Assembly: GCA_028687525.1 (NCBI GenBank)
Contig: JAQTZX010000021.1
Coordinates: forward strand, 1 to 12,193
DNA length: 12,193 bases
Reading direction: 5' to 3'
Source of the DNA: Candidatus Omnitrophota bacterium
GTDB taxonomy: Bacteria > Omnitrophota > Gorgyraeia > Gygaellales > Profunditerraquicolaceae
Shown: positions 5,573 through 12,193 of the stretch, in pieces
Position numbering within the stretch: position 1 is the first letter of the stretch
How the letters are laid out: the number at the start of each line of letters is the position of its first letter
Translations under genes and position numbers: made by a program
The notes under the pieces: model-generated
The model's input: the letters and a program-made list of their open reading frames with translations, nothing else
Databases searched by the model: none
Told to the model about the DNA's origin: nothing

Positions 5573-7423
5573 ATGTTTTTTTCTCGTACAACGGGGGAAT
5601 TTTTTGTTTTTTCAGCCACGGTTATTTTCTTGACGGTATGCGCGCTTGTTTCCGGTTATTGCGGGGATATTGCTCCGGGGGAAAAAGCGGACGTTCCGAT
5701 ACTTTTATATCACCATATAGCCGATTTGCCTGCCGGCGCCGGCCGGGCGCAGCGGCGCTGGACGATTTCTCCGGAGAAATTCGATGCCCAGATGGGATGG
5801 ATTGCGCAGCACGGGTTTCATCCGGTAACCATGGCGCAATTAACCGCTTATCTGAAACAGGGCCTGCCCTTGCCTTACAAACCGGTAGTGATCTCTTTTG
5901 ACGACGGTTGGAAGGATCAATACCGGAATGCCGTTCCTATATTAAAAAAATACGATTTCTCAGCGACTTTTTTTATCATTACCGGTTCCATCGGGCATTC
6001 GGAGTACATGAATTGGGAGCAGGTGCGGGAAATGTCGGATTCCGGCATGGATATCGAGCCTCATTCTCATACGCATGCGAGGCTTTCGGTACTGCCTCCC
6101 GGACAGGCCCGCGAGGAGATTTTTGGTTCCAAGAAGATATTGGAAGAGCATTTACATAAACCGGTTTCTGTTTTTGCCTATCCGTACGGCAGTTACGGCG
6201 ATGATGTGATCTCTATGGTTAAGGACGCGGGCTTCGATACCGCGGTAACAGTGAACGGTCTTAACGGCGGGTATCTCTTCCGGGCTGACCGGTCGTATGT
6301 TCTGTCCCGTTATGCCGTTGAAGGCGAAGATGATCCGGAGGATATCGCCCGGTTATTTTCCGGGAGAGATCCGGTTTGTTCGGCCCTTTTTGTTTCTCTG
6401 GTGCAGCATCCGTCTATATTCTCAAGCAGGGAGGGGATTGACGCTTTGATCGAATTTGCCGGCAATGCCGGCATCAAGACGCTTTTTGTACAGGTTTACC
6501 GGCAGAACAAATCCTGGTTTCCTTCTAAAGTCGCCGATTCCGCGGAATATGAAAAATGCCGCAATGATTTATCCGAGGATCCTTTCGCGCGGATTATCCG
6601 GCTGGCTCATGAAGAGGGAATTCAGGTCCACGCCTGGCTTAATATATTGAGCCTGTCGCAAAATCAGGATTCCCGATTTCTTAAAAAATACGGAACGGAT
6701 GTTTTGACCAGGAACATAAAGGAAAAGAAAAAGCTCGGTGATTATTTGATTGATGCGCAGTATTTCCTTGAGCCCGGCGACCCGCGGGTACGGGAAGATT
6801 TGTCCAAATTAGTCGGTGAGCTTGTGCGCGCCTATCCTGATTTGGACGGGATTCAGTTCGACTACATCCGCTACCCGGACAAAGAGCCCCACTACGGATA
6901 CACGCGGAGTAATCTTGAACGTTTCAAGAAAGCGACCGGTTTACAGGCGATTGATGAAGAAAGCCCGGCCTGGAAAGAATGGAGGCGCGCCCAGGTGACC
7001 GAATTATTGGTTCTTCTGGTCAAAACGGCGCGCACCCTGCGTCCCGGCATTCAGGTTTCGGCGACCGGATGCATGCCGTATGTCCGCGCTTACCATGAAG
7101 CTTATCAGGACTGGCCGTCATGGGTAAGCCTCGGGATAGTCGATTTTGTCACTCTTATGAATTATTCTTCAGATCCCCGGCAATTTAAACGGTGGCTGGC
7201 TGCTGTTAAAGAAAAAGTACCCGGGTTTTCGAATATAAAAGCGGGTGTCGGCGCATACAAACTTGTGCGCGCGCAGAAAATATTCGATCGGGAATTGCGC
7301 TGTGTGGAAGAGTTAGGGATGACAGGCGCTCTTTTTCATTACGGCAGTCTGCTGGAAAACCCCGGGCTGAAATCGATTGTTATCAGGAAAAACAAGCGTG
7401 ATATTTACCGGAGCAGGGAATAA
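5573..7423 (+). CDS. PgaB-like exported protein: polysaccharide deacetylase plus C-terminal glycosidase-like barrel
   Basis: This is a 616-residue protein counted from ATG 5573; an alternative ATG at 5549 adds 8 residues but has no ribosome site. Residues 1-32 form a signal peptide or membrane anchor (VFSATVIFLTVCALVSG), so it acts outside the cytoplasm. Residues about 40-255 are a NodB/CE4 deacetylase. ISFDDGWKDQY carries the catalytic Asp and metal Asp (110-111). HSHTH (164-168) supplies the metal histidines, and AYPYGSY (202-208) is motif 3. Residues about 270-600 resemble the GHL10/GHL13 barrel (YPDLDGIQFDYIRYP with Asp 430, SATGCMPY, FVTLMNY). This order matches PgaB, which de-N-acetylates and cleaves poly-N-acetylglucosamine during export. 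No pgaA, pgaC or pgaD homologue is nearby, so the actual glycan is unknown. It appears to be a single-gene transcript. Confidence 0.88.
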   Translation: MFFSRTTGEFFVFSATVIFLTVCALVSGYCGDIAPGEKADVPILLYHHIADLPAGAGRAQRRWTISPEKFDAQMGWIAQHGFHPVTMAQLTAYLKQGLPLPYKPVVISFDDGWKDQYRNAVPILKKYDFSATFFIITGSIGHSEYMNWEQVREMSDSGMDIEPHSHTHARLSVLPPGQAREEIFGSKKILEEHLHKPVSVFAYPYGSYGDDVISMVKDAGFDTAVTVNGLNGGYLFRADRSYVLSRYAVEGEDDPEDIARLFSGRDPVCSALFVSLVQHPSIFSSREGIDALIEFAGNAGIKTLFVQVYRQNKSWFPSKVADSAEYEKCRNDLSEDPFARIIRLAHEEGIQVHAWLNILSLSQNQDSRFLKKYGTDVLTRNIKEKKKLGDYLIDAQYFLEPGDPRVREDLSKLVGELVRAYPDLDGIQFDYIRYPDKEPHYGYTRSNLERFKKATGLQAIDEESPAWKEWRRAQVTELLVLLVKTARTLRPGIQVSATGCMPYVRAYHEAYQDWPSWVSLGIVDFVTLMNYSSDPRQFKRWLAAVKEKVPGFSNIKAGVGAYKLVRAQKIFDRELRCVEELGMTGALFHYGSLLENPGLKSIVIRKNKRDIYRSRE

Positions 7424-7472
7424 CCAGAAGTGCTCCCGATATTGCAATCCTGCTTTCAATCCGTTGATCACA

Positions 7473-7495
7473 CGATAATAAACCTTTTATTATTG
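7473..7495. terminator. AT-rich hairpin after the deacetylase gene
   Basis: ATAATAAA (7475-7482) pairs with TTTATTAT (7486-7493) across a CCT loop, with two further pairs including one G-T. There is no following T-tract, so terminator function is weakly supported. The rest of 7424-7525 shows nothing recognisable. Confidence 0.3.
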
Positions 7496-7525
7496 ATTCC
7501 GGTCCGTCTCTCCCCGAAAAAACAA

Positions 7526-7554
7526 TTGGTTTCCAACTGTTAGTTTGGTACAAT
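7526..7554 (+). promoter_or_regulatory. Promoter for the basic coiled-coil protein gene
   Basis: TTGGTT (7526-7531) and TACAAT (7549-7554) are separated by 17 bp, predicting a start near 7561. The resulting leader of about 78 nt contains a hairpin (7584-7591 with 7600-7607, one G-T pair) and a possible 15-codon upstream frame beginning at 7560. Confidence 0.55.
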
Positions 7555-7638
7555 AGCAGATGTCAAAGGGCAGGTTAATTCTCTTGAACCGGGGGGAAGC
7601 GGTTTAAGGATTTTTAAAACGCAGAGAAAGGGGAACAT

Positions 7639-8088
7639 ATGGATGAGCAGCAGTTTCAACGTGATGATTTTTTGCCTCCCGCGCCGGATGAGCAGGATTT
7701 GGCGGTTTTGGTGAAAAAGATGCAGCAACAGTTGGCCCTTTTGGAGAAAAAGATCGATATCCTGATCAATCAGTCTGAAACAAAACCCCGCGGCGGACGG
7801 AATTTTTCAAAGTCTTTCCGTACGTTCAGTCATCCTCACCGCCGGTTTGAACGAGGGCATGATGAGAATCCCCCCGGAGAAAAAAGGTTCTTCCCGGGGC
7901 GCCATTTTGAAAAACGCCGCGGTGAAGAAGGCCATGAGTCCGGCCGCCACAAGAAGGCCTATGGTGATTTTCCGGAACGTGATTCGCAGAGCCCGGGGCA
8001 TCCTTTTAAGAAGCACTACGGGGGAAAAAAGAAGGATTTTGTTTATAGAGAGAAGCCGTTTTATCTGCGGCGAAAAGACCGGGGATAA
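7639..8088 (+). CDS. Hypothetical small protein: N-terminal coiled coil, basic Arg/His/Gly/Lys-rich tail
   Basis: This 149-residue protein has no catalytic family I can name. AAAGGGG seven bases upstream supports the ATG. Residues 1-20 are acidic, residues about 20-45 form an amphipathic helix suited to a coiled coil (LAVLVKKMQQQLALLEKKID), and residues 47-149 are low-complexity and strongly basic. They contain repeated patterns such as RGGRNFSKSFR, FEKRRGEEGHE and HPFKKHYGGKKK. No cysteines, signal peptide or membrane segment are present. The shape suggests an oligomeric nucleic-acid-binding or RNA-chaperone-like protein. From memory, similar proteins in some uncultured lineages carry a CxxC zinc domain after such a tail; here that part is absent. 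It has its own promoter, and the second palindromic element follows 21 bp after the stop. Confidence 0.7.
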   Translation: MDEQQFQRDDFLPPAPDEQDLAVLVKKMQQQLALLEKKIDILINQSETKPRGGRNFSKSFRTFSHPHRRFERGHDENPPGEKRFFPGRHFEKRRGEEGHESGRHKKAYGDFPERDSQSPGHPFKKHYGGKKKDFVYREKPFYLRRKDRG

Positions 8089-8109
8089 ACATCCGGATAC
8101 ACGGTACTG

Positions 8110-8342
8110 TTTATCCGCCTTCGCGCAGAAAACCCCGTGTGTAAACACCCAGATGTCCGCCATAAAACCCGGCGTGATCTCGCCACGACAAAGTCGTGGC
8201 GGAAATGCGTGAATGCTGCGCTCCGGCGAGATGGTCGTCCGTGCTTATGAAGGCGGACCTCGCCGACCCTCGGCCTTGCCGAGAGGCAGGCGCGAAGCGG
8301 CGGCGGGTTTTCAGGGGGCCACGGCTGTAAAGCCGTGGGATT
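8110..8342 (+). repeat. Palindrome-rich dispersed element, copy 2
   Basis: This copy aligns with 956-1174 at a constant offset of 7154 bp, with about 11 substitutions over the first 160 bases and a ~14 bp insertion near 8288-8301. The 20 bp 5' palindrome is decayed here, while the 3' hairpin is perfect (CCACGGCT 8319-8326, loop GTAA, AGCCGTGG 8331-8338). The long-range helix (8164-8171 with 8304-8311) and the internal hairpins (8181-8201, 8225-8264, 8269-8283) are kept. Both copies begin just after TTTAT, which could be a shared insertion context. An intrinsic terminator follows within 10 bp. Confidence 0.75.
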
Positions 8343-8351
8343 ACATTTTTT

Positions 8352-8388
8352 AAAAGGCTATGATCGCAATACCGGTCATAGCCTTTTT
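8352..8388. terminator. Intrinsic terminator
   Basis: A 12 bp stem (8352-8363 with 8376-8387, AAAAGGCTATGA) encloses a 12 nt loop and ends in T5. It can work in both directions because of the A-tract on the left. It would end transcripts of the basic protein gene together with palindromic element copy 2, isolating the next cluster. Confidence 0.85.
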
Positions 8389-8446
8389 CCCGTGGGAAAC
8401 AACCGGCTCTCCATCCGGAATTGTATGAGCGGTACCGTATTTTTCG

Positions 8447-8452
8447 TATAAT
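8447..8452 (+). promoter_or_regulatory. TATAAT -10 element 6 nt before the GIY-YIG ATG
   Basis: A perfect TATAAT ends at 8452 and the ATG begins at 8459, predicting a leaderless transcript. The -35 region is poor; TTGTAT at 8421-8426 is 20 bp away. There is no Shine-Dalgarno sequence between the two. Confidence 0.5.
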
Positions 8453-8458
8453 TTGGGA

Positions 8459-8770
8459 ATGATACGACCATCGTTTGTAAGTTGGCACATTTATATAGTG
8501 CGGTGTAACGACGGCACGCTGTATACCGGCATGACCAATGATCTTGTCCGCAGGGTTACCGCTCATAATACCGGTAAAGGCTGCCGGTTTACCAGGGGCA
8601 GGACGCCGGTCAGGCTTCTCTATAGTGAAAAGTTTTCTTCTAAATCCGGCGCCTTAAAACGGGAAATCGCCGTCAAGCGGTTGACCAGAAAGCAAAAACT
8701 GCGATTGATCAAGCGCGGCCGGGAAAAATCACGAACGAAACAGGTTCTGCGGGATGATTTGTGTTATTAA
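8459..8770 (+). CDS. GIY-YIG domain nuclease, UPF0213/YhbQ-like
   Basis: This 103-residue protein is the length of single-domain GIY-YIG proteins. WHIYIVRCNDGTLYTGMTND (9-28) carries the family motif as HIY...YTG. It is followed by the conserved LVRRVTAHNTGKGCRFTRGRTPVRLLYSE, with the catalytic-region Arg, and the helix ALKREIAVKRLTRKQKLRLI. Family members cleave or bind DNA; many, including E. coli YhbQ-type proteins, have no settled role. An in-frame TTG at 8453 could add two residues, but the TATAAT ending at 8452 favours the ATG at 8459. It is the first gene of a three-gene run, 20 bp before thiM. Confidence 0.88.
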   Translation: MIRPSFVSWHIYIVRCNDGTLYTGMTNDLVRRVTAHNTGKGCRFTRGRTPVRLLYSEKFSSKSGALKREIAVKRLTRKQKLRLIKRGREKSRTKQVLRDDLCY

Positions 8771-8790
8771 CGGTGCGGAAGGCGGATGAG

Positions 8791-9597
8791 ATGAAGAAAA
8801 AGAGGATAAACGCGTACGGATTATTGGAAAAAATCAGAAAAGACGGGCCGGTGGTCCATCACTTGACGAATTGGGTCAGTATTTATGATTGTGCCAATGC
8901 GGTAAAAGTATTCGGGGCTTCGCCTGTAATGGCGCACGCGCCCCAGGAAGCGGCGGAAATGGCGGGCATCGCTTCCGCGCTGGTCTTGAATATCGGTACC
9001 CTGACGGAAGGACTGGTGGAGGCGATGAAGATCGCGGCATTGAGCGCCAACAAGAAAGGCATCCCGGTTGTCCTTGATGCCTGCGGCGCCGGGGCGACCG
9101 GCCTGCGGGATAAGAGTTGTTTCCGGTTGTTGGACGAAACGAAAATAAACATTATAAAAGGGAATGCCTCCGAGATGGCCCGGCTGGCCGGGCGAAGCGT
9201 ACGAACGAAAGGTGTTGATTCGGCGATAATCGAAACGGATTTAAAACCGCTGGCCGGGAAGCTGGCCGGGCGCAGGCGCAGTACCGTTGTCATAACCGGA
9301 AAAGAGGATGTTGTCAGCGACGGGAGCAGGACGTTTATCATTAAAAACGGGCATTCGTTGATGTCTCATATTGTGGGTACGGGATGCATGGCCGCTTCGG
9401 TTATCGGGGCTTTTGCCGCGGTGGAAGATGATCTTGCGTACGCGGCGGCGGCGGGATTGGTTTGTTTTGAGGTGGCCGCGGAATGCGCGGCGAAAAAATC
9501 GAAGGGTCCCGGGACTTTTAAAGGGCGTTTGTATGATTGTATGTACGCCCTGGACAAAAAGACTGTGGACACCCTGCAGAGGGTATATGTTGAGTAG
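8791..9597 (+). CDS. thiM: Hydroxyethylthiazole kinase ThiM
   Basis: This 268-residue enzyme phosphorylates 4-methyl-5-(2-hydroxyethyl)thiazole with ATP, salvaging the thiazole half of thiamine in the cytoplasm. The fold markers are in order: VHHLTNWVSIYDCANAV, ASPVMAHAPQEAAEMAGIASALVLNIGTL, VVLDACGAGATGLR (VLDPVGAGAT in most relatives), IIKGNASEMARLAG, TVVITGKEDVVSDG, and SHIVGTGCMAASVIGAF with the conserved active-site Cys199. ATG 8791 is preceded by GCGGAAGGCGG (8775-8785). An in-frame GTG at 8761, inside the nuclease gene, would add ten unconserved residues and is less likely. No thiD or thiE is in view and no TPP riboswitch is recognisable upstream. The hydE start overlaps its end by 11 bp. 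Confidence 0.93.
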   Translation: MKKKRINAYGLLEKIRKDGPVVHHLTNWVSIYDCANAVKVFGASPVMAHAPQEAAEMAGIASALVLNIGTLTEGLVEAMKIAALSANKKGIPVVLDACGAGATGLRDKSCFRLLDETKINIIKGNASEMARLAGRSVRTKGVDSAIIETDLKPLAGKLAGRRRSTVVITGKEDVVSDGSRTFIIKNGHSLMSHIVGTGCMAASVIGAFAAVEDDLAYAAAAGLVCFEVAAECAAKKSKGPGTFKGRLYDCMYALDKKTVDTLQRVYVE

Positions 9598-10582
9598 ACA
9601 AGAGATAAGCGGTATTCTAAGAAATAAAGATAAGGGTAAGGCCCGCTCTTTGTTCGCGGAGGCGGACCGTTTGCGCAGGCAATATACCGGGGATGACGTG
9701 CACCTGCGGGGGATTATCGAGTTTTCCAATCACTGCCGGCAGGATTGTCTTTATTGCGGCCTGCGCAGGAGTAATAAAAATCTCATCCGTTACCGGATGC
9801 CGCCCAAAGAGATACTTTCCGTTTCAAAATCCGCCCGCAGGGCGGATATCCGCACGGTTGTGTTGCAGTCCGGGGAAGACCCGCAGTACAACATCGGGGA
9901 ATTTTGCGGTTTGATAGGAAAGATCAAAAAGCTGGATGTCGCGGTTACGGTGTGTATCGGAGAATGTTCCTATGCGGATTACCGCAGGCTCAAGGAGGCC
10001 GGCGCGGACCGGTACCTGTTGAAGTTCGAAACATCGGACGCGGTCCTGTATAAAAAATTCAGGCCGGGGAATACTCTTTCACGCAGGCTGGAGTGTCTTG
10101 CATGGCTTAAAAAACTAAAATTCCAGGTCGGTTCGGGCATAATGGTCGGGCTCCCCGGTCAAACTTTCGAGAGTATCGCCGGAGATATACTCATTTTTGA
10201 GAAACTTGGCCTGGATATGATCGGTATCGGCCCTTTTATCCCGCACCCTGACACGCCTTTGGCGGGGAGCAAAAGAATAGATTTGGGAACAGTGCTTAAA
10301 GTGGTGGCAATAACACGCATGGTTACCGGGAACGCGCATATTCCGGCGACGACTGCCGTGGGAAGCATAGACGCGGTGGGCCGCGAAAAGGCTTTACAGG
10401 CGGGAGCGAATGTGGTCATGCCGGACCTCACGCCGGCGCGTTACCGGCGGTATTACGATATTTATCCGGGAAAGATCTGTGTGGGGGAGGATGCGGAAGA
10501 GTGCCTGCCTTGTCTTTACCGGAGAATCCAATCGATCGGGAGGCGTGTTTCCGTGACCAGGGGGGATTCTTTGAAACTATGA
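9587..10582 (+). CDS. hydE: Radical SAM [FeFe]-hydrogenase maturase HydE
   Basis: This 331-residue protein matches HydE, a radical SAM enzyme that helps build the dithiomethylamine-bearing diiron subcluster of [FeFe]-hydrogenase with HydF and HydG. The SAM-cluster motif is CRQDCLYCG (C50, C54, C57) within RGIIEFSNHC...LRRSNKNLIRYRMPPKEI. Further signatures are VVLQSGEDPQYN, GADRYLLKFETSD, GSGIMVGLPGQTFES, MIGIGPFIPHPDTPL and ANVVMPDLTPARYR. A second-cluster motif C-x7-C-x2-C (GKICVGEDAEECLPC) also matches Thermotoga HydE. The start at ATG 9587 gives the usual length and N-terminus; upstream in-frame codons lie inside thiM and are not conserved. The 11 bp overlap means coupling to thiM. No hydF, hydG or hydrogenase gene is in the window. 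Confidence 0.92.
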   Translation: MLSRQEISGILRNKDKGKARSLFAEADRLRRQYTGDDVHLRGIIEFSNHCRQDCLYCGLRRSNKNLIRYRMPPKEILSVSKSARRADIRTVVLQSGEDPQYNIGEFCGLIGKIKKLDVAVTVCIGECSYADYRRLKEAGADRYLLKFETSDAVLYKKFRPGNTLSRRLECLAWLKKLKFQVGSGIMVGLPGQTFESIAGDILIFEKLGLDMIGIGPFIPHPDTPLAGSKRIDLGTVLKVVAITRMVTGNAHIPATTAVGSIDAVGREKALQAGANVVMPDLTPARYRRYYDIYPGKICVGEDAEECLPCLYRRIQSIGRRVSVTRGDSLKL

Positions 10583-10658
10583 AAAAAGATTGCGGCCGCC
10601 ATGAGCGGGGGCGGGATTGAATTTCCGGTAAAGGCGCGGGGCTCCATTTGTCCGGATG

Positions 10659-10702
10659 CGGGGATAAGAATTTTTAAAAATAATCCCCGGCAGTGGTATA
10701 AT
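10659..10702 (+). promoter_or_regulatory. Hairpin and TATAAT promoter before ycaO
   Basis: CGGGGAT (10659-10665) pairs with ATCCCCG (10683-10689) around an AT-rich loop. The hairpin lies 7 bp before a perfect TATAAT (10697-10702), which ends 6 nt before the ycaO ATG. A poor TTTAAA -35 (10673-10678) falls inside the hairpin loop. It may combine hydE termination with control of ycaO. The rest of 10583-10708 shows nothing else clear. Confidence 0.5.
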
Positions 10703-10708
10703 TAAAAT

Positions 10709-12193
10709 ATGTTCGGTAAAGACGCAAAACCTAAAGATACGATACGCGTCATTCGTTCCATACTCAAACGCGCGGGATTTTCCGTCGGAGAATCATCCTG
10801 GAAACACCCGGTTCCGCATGTGTGGTCGGTGCATGTGCGGGAGCGGGCATGCCCCCGTTTGTGCGCCAACGGTAAAGGGGCAAGCCGTGAATTGGCGCTG
10901 GCCAGCGCCTTTGCCGAATTCATGGAGCGGCTTAATACCGGTTATTTCTTCAGCGATTATACGATCGGCGGACCCGCGGGGCACAGTGGATTTTATTTCT
11001 TCCCGCAGGAGAAATGGTTCCCGGTTAAGGGACGGCGCCTGCCCGAAGGGATATTGGATACGCATCTACGCTGTTTTTATGATCCCGAAAATAAGCTTGC
11101 CGCGGAACATCTGGTTGAGCGGATCTCCGGGAGGACGGATATCTGTGCTGTGCCGTTTACCCGGGTGCGGGACGGTGGGGAAATCTATTTTCCGGTAAGC
11201 ATCCTCGATAATCTGTACGCGACCAACGGCATGGCCTCGGGCAATACCCCGGGGGAGGCGCGTGTGCAGGCGCTTTCCGAGATCCTGGAACGGTATGTGA
11301 AAAATAAAATTATTGCCGGCGGCCTGGCTTTGCCGGAGATCCCCCGGAAGTATTATGCGTGTTTTTCACCGGTGACAGCCGCGATAGAGGCTTTGGAGAG
11401 AAAAGGTTTTCGCGTCCTCGTCCTGGATGCCTCGCTGGCAGGCAGGTATCCGGTGGTCAATATCACGCTTATTGAGCGGAATTCCACGCGTTGTTTTCTC
11501 GCTTTCGGCGCCCACCCTTCGTTCGGGATCGCGCTTACCCGTACGCTTACCGAGCTTTTGCAGGGGAAGGATGCGGATGATTTTTCCGGATTGCAAAGGC
11601 CTGTTGCCGGCCGCGCGCTGGCCGCGGACAGCGCCAACCTGGAAGCGCATTTTATCGATTCCAGCGGGGTGGTTTCCTGGGGTTTTTTCGAAAAAAAACC
11701 TGATTTTCCGTTCCGGCACGTTGACTTCCAAGGCTCGCGTTTGGAAGAGCTGGCGTACTTGAGTTCGGTTATTCATAAGGAACACAGGGATATTTATATC
11801 GCGGATTTCGCGGAAAGCGGATTCTATACCTGCCGGATCGTGGTGCCTGGGATGTCGGAGGTATATCCGGTTGACGACCTGGTGTTCGCGAACTATAACC
11901 GAGGGATGAAATTCCGGAAGGAGATACTATGCCTGCCGTCGCTGGGCAGGAAAGCTCTGGCGCGGCTGCTGGGTAAGTTGAACTCGGGGGATGCGGGGGA
12001 TGAAGAGGCCGTTTCTCATCTCATCGGTATCGCGTTCGAGGAGACAAGCCCCTGGACGCAGGTGTGTTTTGGGGAACTGAAAATGCTGATACAACTGGCC
12101 GCGGGAAGAACGTGGGATGCGCGCCGGCAAATGGAATGGTGTTTTGATACCGGGTGTTTTCGTAAGGAAATACGGCCGTTGTATGACTGCGTG
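10709..12193 (+). CDS. ycaO: YcaO-domain protein of the ribosomal S12 methylthiotransferase-accessory type (3' end outside window)
   Basis: An open frame of 495 codons runs from ATG 10709 to the right edge; E. coli YcaO is about 586 residues, so roughly 90 are missing. Recognisable blocks are NGKGASRELALASAFAEFMERLNTGYFF, GILDTHLRCFYDP, ICAVPFTRVRDGGEIYFPVS, LYATNGMASGNTPGEARVQALSEILERYVKN, the pair LVLDASLAGRYPVVN and FGAHPSFGIALTRTLTELLQG, and NLEAHFIDSSGVVSW. The Glu-rich segments (SRELALASAFAEFMER and EARVQALSEILERY) form the YcaO ATP/Mg-binding site. In E. coli, YcaO is linked to beta-methylthiolation of S12 by RimO; other YcaO proteins cyclodehydrate peptides. The full-length resemblance favours the S12 type. 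No precursor peptide or RimO gene is adjacent. The predicted message is leaderless. Confidence 0.88.
   Translation, partial: MFGKDAKPKDTIRVIRSILKRAGFSVGESSWKHPVPHVWSVHVRERACPRLCANGKGASRELALASAFAEFMERLNTGYFFSDYTIGGPAGHSGFYFFPQEKWFPVKGRRLPEGILDTHLRCFYDPENKLAAEHLVERISGRTDICAVPFTRVRDGGEIYFPVSILDNLYATNGMASGNTPGEARVQALSEILERYVKNKIIAGGLALPEIPRKYYACFSPVTAAIEALERKGFRVLVLDASLAGRYPVVNITLIERNSTRCFLAFGAHPSFGIALTRTLTELLQGKDADDFSGLQRPVAGRALAADSANLEAHFIDSSGVVSWGFFEKKPDFPFRHVDFQGSRLEELAYLSSVIHKEHRDIYIADFAESGFYTCRIVVPGMSEVYPVDDLVFANYNRGMKFRKEILCLPSLGRKALARLLGKLNSGDAGDEEAVSHLIGIAFEETSPWTQVCFGELKMLIQLAAGRTWDARRQMEWCFDTGCFRKEIRPLYDCV

Noticed and set aside
8111..8566. Minus-strand frames across both palindromic elements (781-1122 and 8111-8566)
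   Set aside because: They run through hairpins, their starts and ends differ between copies, and the translations are Arg/His-rich without a recognisable domain.
8770..8791. TPP riboswitch before thiM
   Set aside because: The gap from the upstream stop is only 20 bp and no thi-box sequence is present there or before the GIY-YIG gene.
9371..9586. Longer start for HydE at 9371
   Set aside because: The extra 72 codons lie inside thiM in another frame and are Arg/Trp-rich; HydE homology and family length begin at 9587.
10818..11198. Plus-strand 126-codon frame
   Set aside because: It is a different frame inside the YcaO gene, which is continuous from 10709 to the window edge.

Overview
The window looks like chromosomal DNA of a moderate-GC, anaerobic, probably uncultured bacterium. 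A HydE-type maturase implies an [FeFe]-hydrogenase elsewhere in the genome, and acetate kinase implies fermentative or acetogenic energy metabolism. The gene mix and the GGGGACGG palindromes would fit a candidate phylum such as Omnitrophota, but that assignment is an impression, not something the sequence proves.

Layout. Positions 3-599 are the C-terminal half of a MacB-type ABC permease, followed directly by the start-less tail of another gene (596-832). A repeat zone (845-1174) holds a GGGGACGG hairpin and the first copy of a ~220 bp element made almost entirely of nested palindromes. Next comes a self-contained unit (1200-5447): an XRE-cupin regulator with a strong promoter and repeated TGTTAA operator-like motifs, then three closely packed genes encoding a YgeY-like M20 protein that lacks most metal ligands, an acetate kinase, and a second acetate-kinase paralogue that lacks key catalytic residues. 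A second GGGGACGG hairpin, in inverted orientation, closes this unit.

Downstream are a PgaB-like exported deacetylase/glycosidase (5573-7423), a small basic coiled-coil protein (7639-8088), the second copy of the palindromic element (8110-8342) with an intrinsic terminator, and a compact cluster of a GIY-YIG nuclease, ThiM and HydE (8459-10582). A YcaO gene runs off the right edge (10709-12193).

The most interesting part is the regulator / degenerate M20 / AckA / degenerate AckA cassette. It pairs an apparently competent kinase with an overlapping, catalytically eroded sister, suggesting a heteromeric or regulated acyl-kinase unit controlled by a ligand-sensing repressor. The second highlight is the duplicated palindromic element. 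It can fold into a multibranched RNA with two competing 5' partners for one 3' strand and a GNRA-capped 3' hairpin. Third, three genes share a perfect TATAAT exactly 6 nt before the ATG, indicating leaderless transcription.
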